Source of the DNA: Pseudomonas sp. 2FG
Lineage (GTDB): Bacteria; Pseudomonadota; Gammaproteobacteria; Pseudomonadales; Pseudomonadaceae
Reading direction: 5' to 3'
Assembly (NCBI RefSeq): GCF_005502935.1
Contig: NZ_SCMP01000006.1
Coordinates: forward strand, 124,001-188,000
DNA length: 64,000 nucleotides
Part shown: in pieces, positions 63,498 to 64,000 of the stretch
Position numbering within the stretch: the stretch's first letter is position 1
How the letters are laid out: each line of letters opens with the position of its first letter
Position numbers and translations under genes: made by a program
The notes under the pieces: model-generated
The model's input: only the letters and a program-made list of their open reading frames with translations
Told to the model about the DNA's origin: nothing
Databases searched by the model: none

Positions 63498-64000
63498 GCA
63501 TCGGGCTGTTCTGGCTCGCGCTACTGGCGCTATTCGCCGTCGCCACCTGGCTCGGCGCACGGGTCAAGCTGATCCCGATCGTCAGCCAACTGCTGCTGGC
63601 CAGTCTGGGCATCCCGGCTTTGCTGTTGTTCTGGGTCGAGCCGCACTGGCAGCTGAGCGCCGCGCAACTGCTCGCACCGGCCTGGCTGCAAGCACTCTAC
63701 GGACTGAGCTTCGCCCTGCTGCTCGGCCACATCCTCAGCGATGTGATCGACCTGGAGCCGAGCCCGCAAAGCCTGAAGATCGCCCTGCCGAGTTTCGCCC
63801 TGCCGTTCTGCTGCGGCCTGGGCTGCGCGCTCTGGCTGTTACCGGCGCAGTCCTGGTTGAACAGCGTGGCGATCGGCCTGCTGTTTTCGATCACCGCGAT
63901 CCCGGTGCTCTACCTCTATCTACAGAACATCGGCTACCCGCCGGCCGCAACCAAGCGTCTGCTGCATGCGGCGATCCTGATGGACGTGCTGTGCTGGAGC
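63494..64000 (+). CDS. CPA2-type cation/proton antiporter-like protein (3' end cut by window)
   Basis: The first 169 residues of a membrane protein; the frame is open to the last base. It begins MSIGLFWLALLALFAVATWLGARVK, with the ATG overlapping the exporter stop (ATGA). Four to five hydrophobic segments are seen. SITAIPVLYLYLQNIGY and LLHAAILMDVLCWS match the conserved STAIPV...LAAAxxDDxxxW pattern of CPA2 monovalent-cation antiporters, though the usual second Asp of the DD pair reads Met-Asp here. It is read as part of the aryl-polyene operon by its overlap. Its place in the pathway is not known to me; it might set up an ion gradient or be a divergent transporter. Confidence 0.7.
   Translation, partial: MSIGLFWLALLALFAVATWLGARVKLIPIVSQLLLASLGIPALLLFWVEPHWQLSAAQLLAPAWLQALYGLSFALLLGHILSDVIDLEPSPQSLKIALPSFALPFCCGLGCALWLLPAQSWLNSVAIGLLFSITAIPVLYLYLQNIGYPPAATKRLLHAAILMDVLCWS

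Overview
The window looks like a Pseudomonas chromosome. The evidence is high GC, the glnE/aceE/aceF neighbourhood, an AceF with two lipoyl domains and the Asn-type catalytic motif known from Azotobacter and Pseudomonas, and core genes such as nhaP2, mscK, selO, rlmJ, trxC and a two-domain universal stress protein. Nothing identifies the species. No rRNA, tRNA or CRISPR array was seen.

Layout. 1-6.2 kb: the 5' part of glnE (minus strand) diverges from the pyruvate dehydrogenase operon aceEF, which has two palindromic operator-like sites upstream. 6.2-7.6 kb: an intact IS4-family insertion sequence with 17-bp inverted ends and a 10-bp target duplication, sitting inside a REP-like hairpin. 7.6-9.0 kb: a secreted hypothetical protein and msrA.

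9.2-37 kb is an accessory region, almost all on the minus strand. From low to high coordinates it holds: an orphan 5'-truncated RHS tip with a putative immunity gene; a Fic protein; the mqsRA toxin-antitoxin pair; a four-gene operon (istA-istB-primase-like-tyrosine recombinase); a small HTH-like gene; an AT-rich gene of unknown function behind a 26-bp perfect palindrome; an orphan VbhA-type antitoxin; an IS5 relic; a five-gene defence operon; a MITE-like element; and a second RHS locus split into two secreted halves with its own immunity candidate. The defence operon encodes an N6-adenine methylase, a large DrmE-like protein, a DrmA-like helicase, a DrmB-like DUF1998 protein and a Shedu-type DUF4263 nuclease. 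It reads as a DISARM-related system in which the nuclease position is taken by a Shedu domain instead of the phospholipase-D protein DrmC. The two RHS loci share near-identical core DNA in direct orientation on either side of this island.

37.6-51.9 kb returns to core genes: rlmJ, an acyl-CoA dehydrogenase, nhaP2, mscK, selO, an amino-acid racemase, a TauE/SafE exporter, trxC, a hotdog thioesterase, a universal stress gene with an Anr-type box, and a ParA-like ATPase. 52.4-64 kb is the first part of an aryl-polyene-type biosynthetic operon on the plus strand: ketosynthase-like protein, acyltransferase, two acyl carrier proteins, membrane protein, AMP-ligase/dehydratase, glycosyltransferase, LpxL-like acyltransferase, aromatic ammonia-lyase, thioesterase, LolA-like carrier, MMPL exporter and a truncated cation antiporter-like protein. 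The genes overlap by a few bases and probably make, decorate and export an aryl-polyene lipid. A 148-bp repeat is inserted in frame in its AMP-ligase gene, and a second copy lies just upstream of the cluster.
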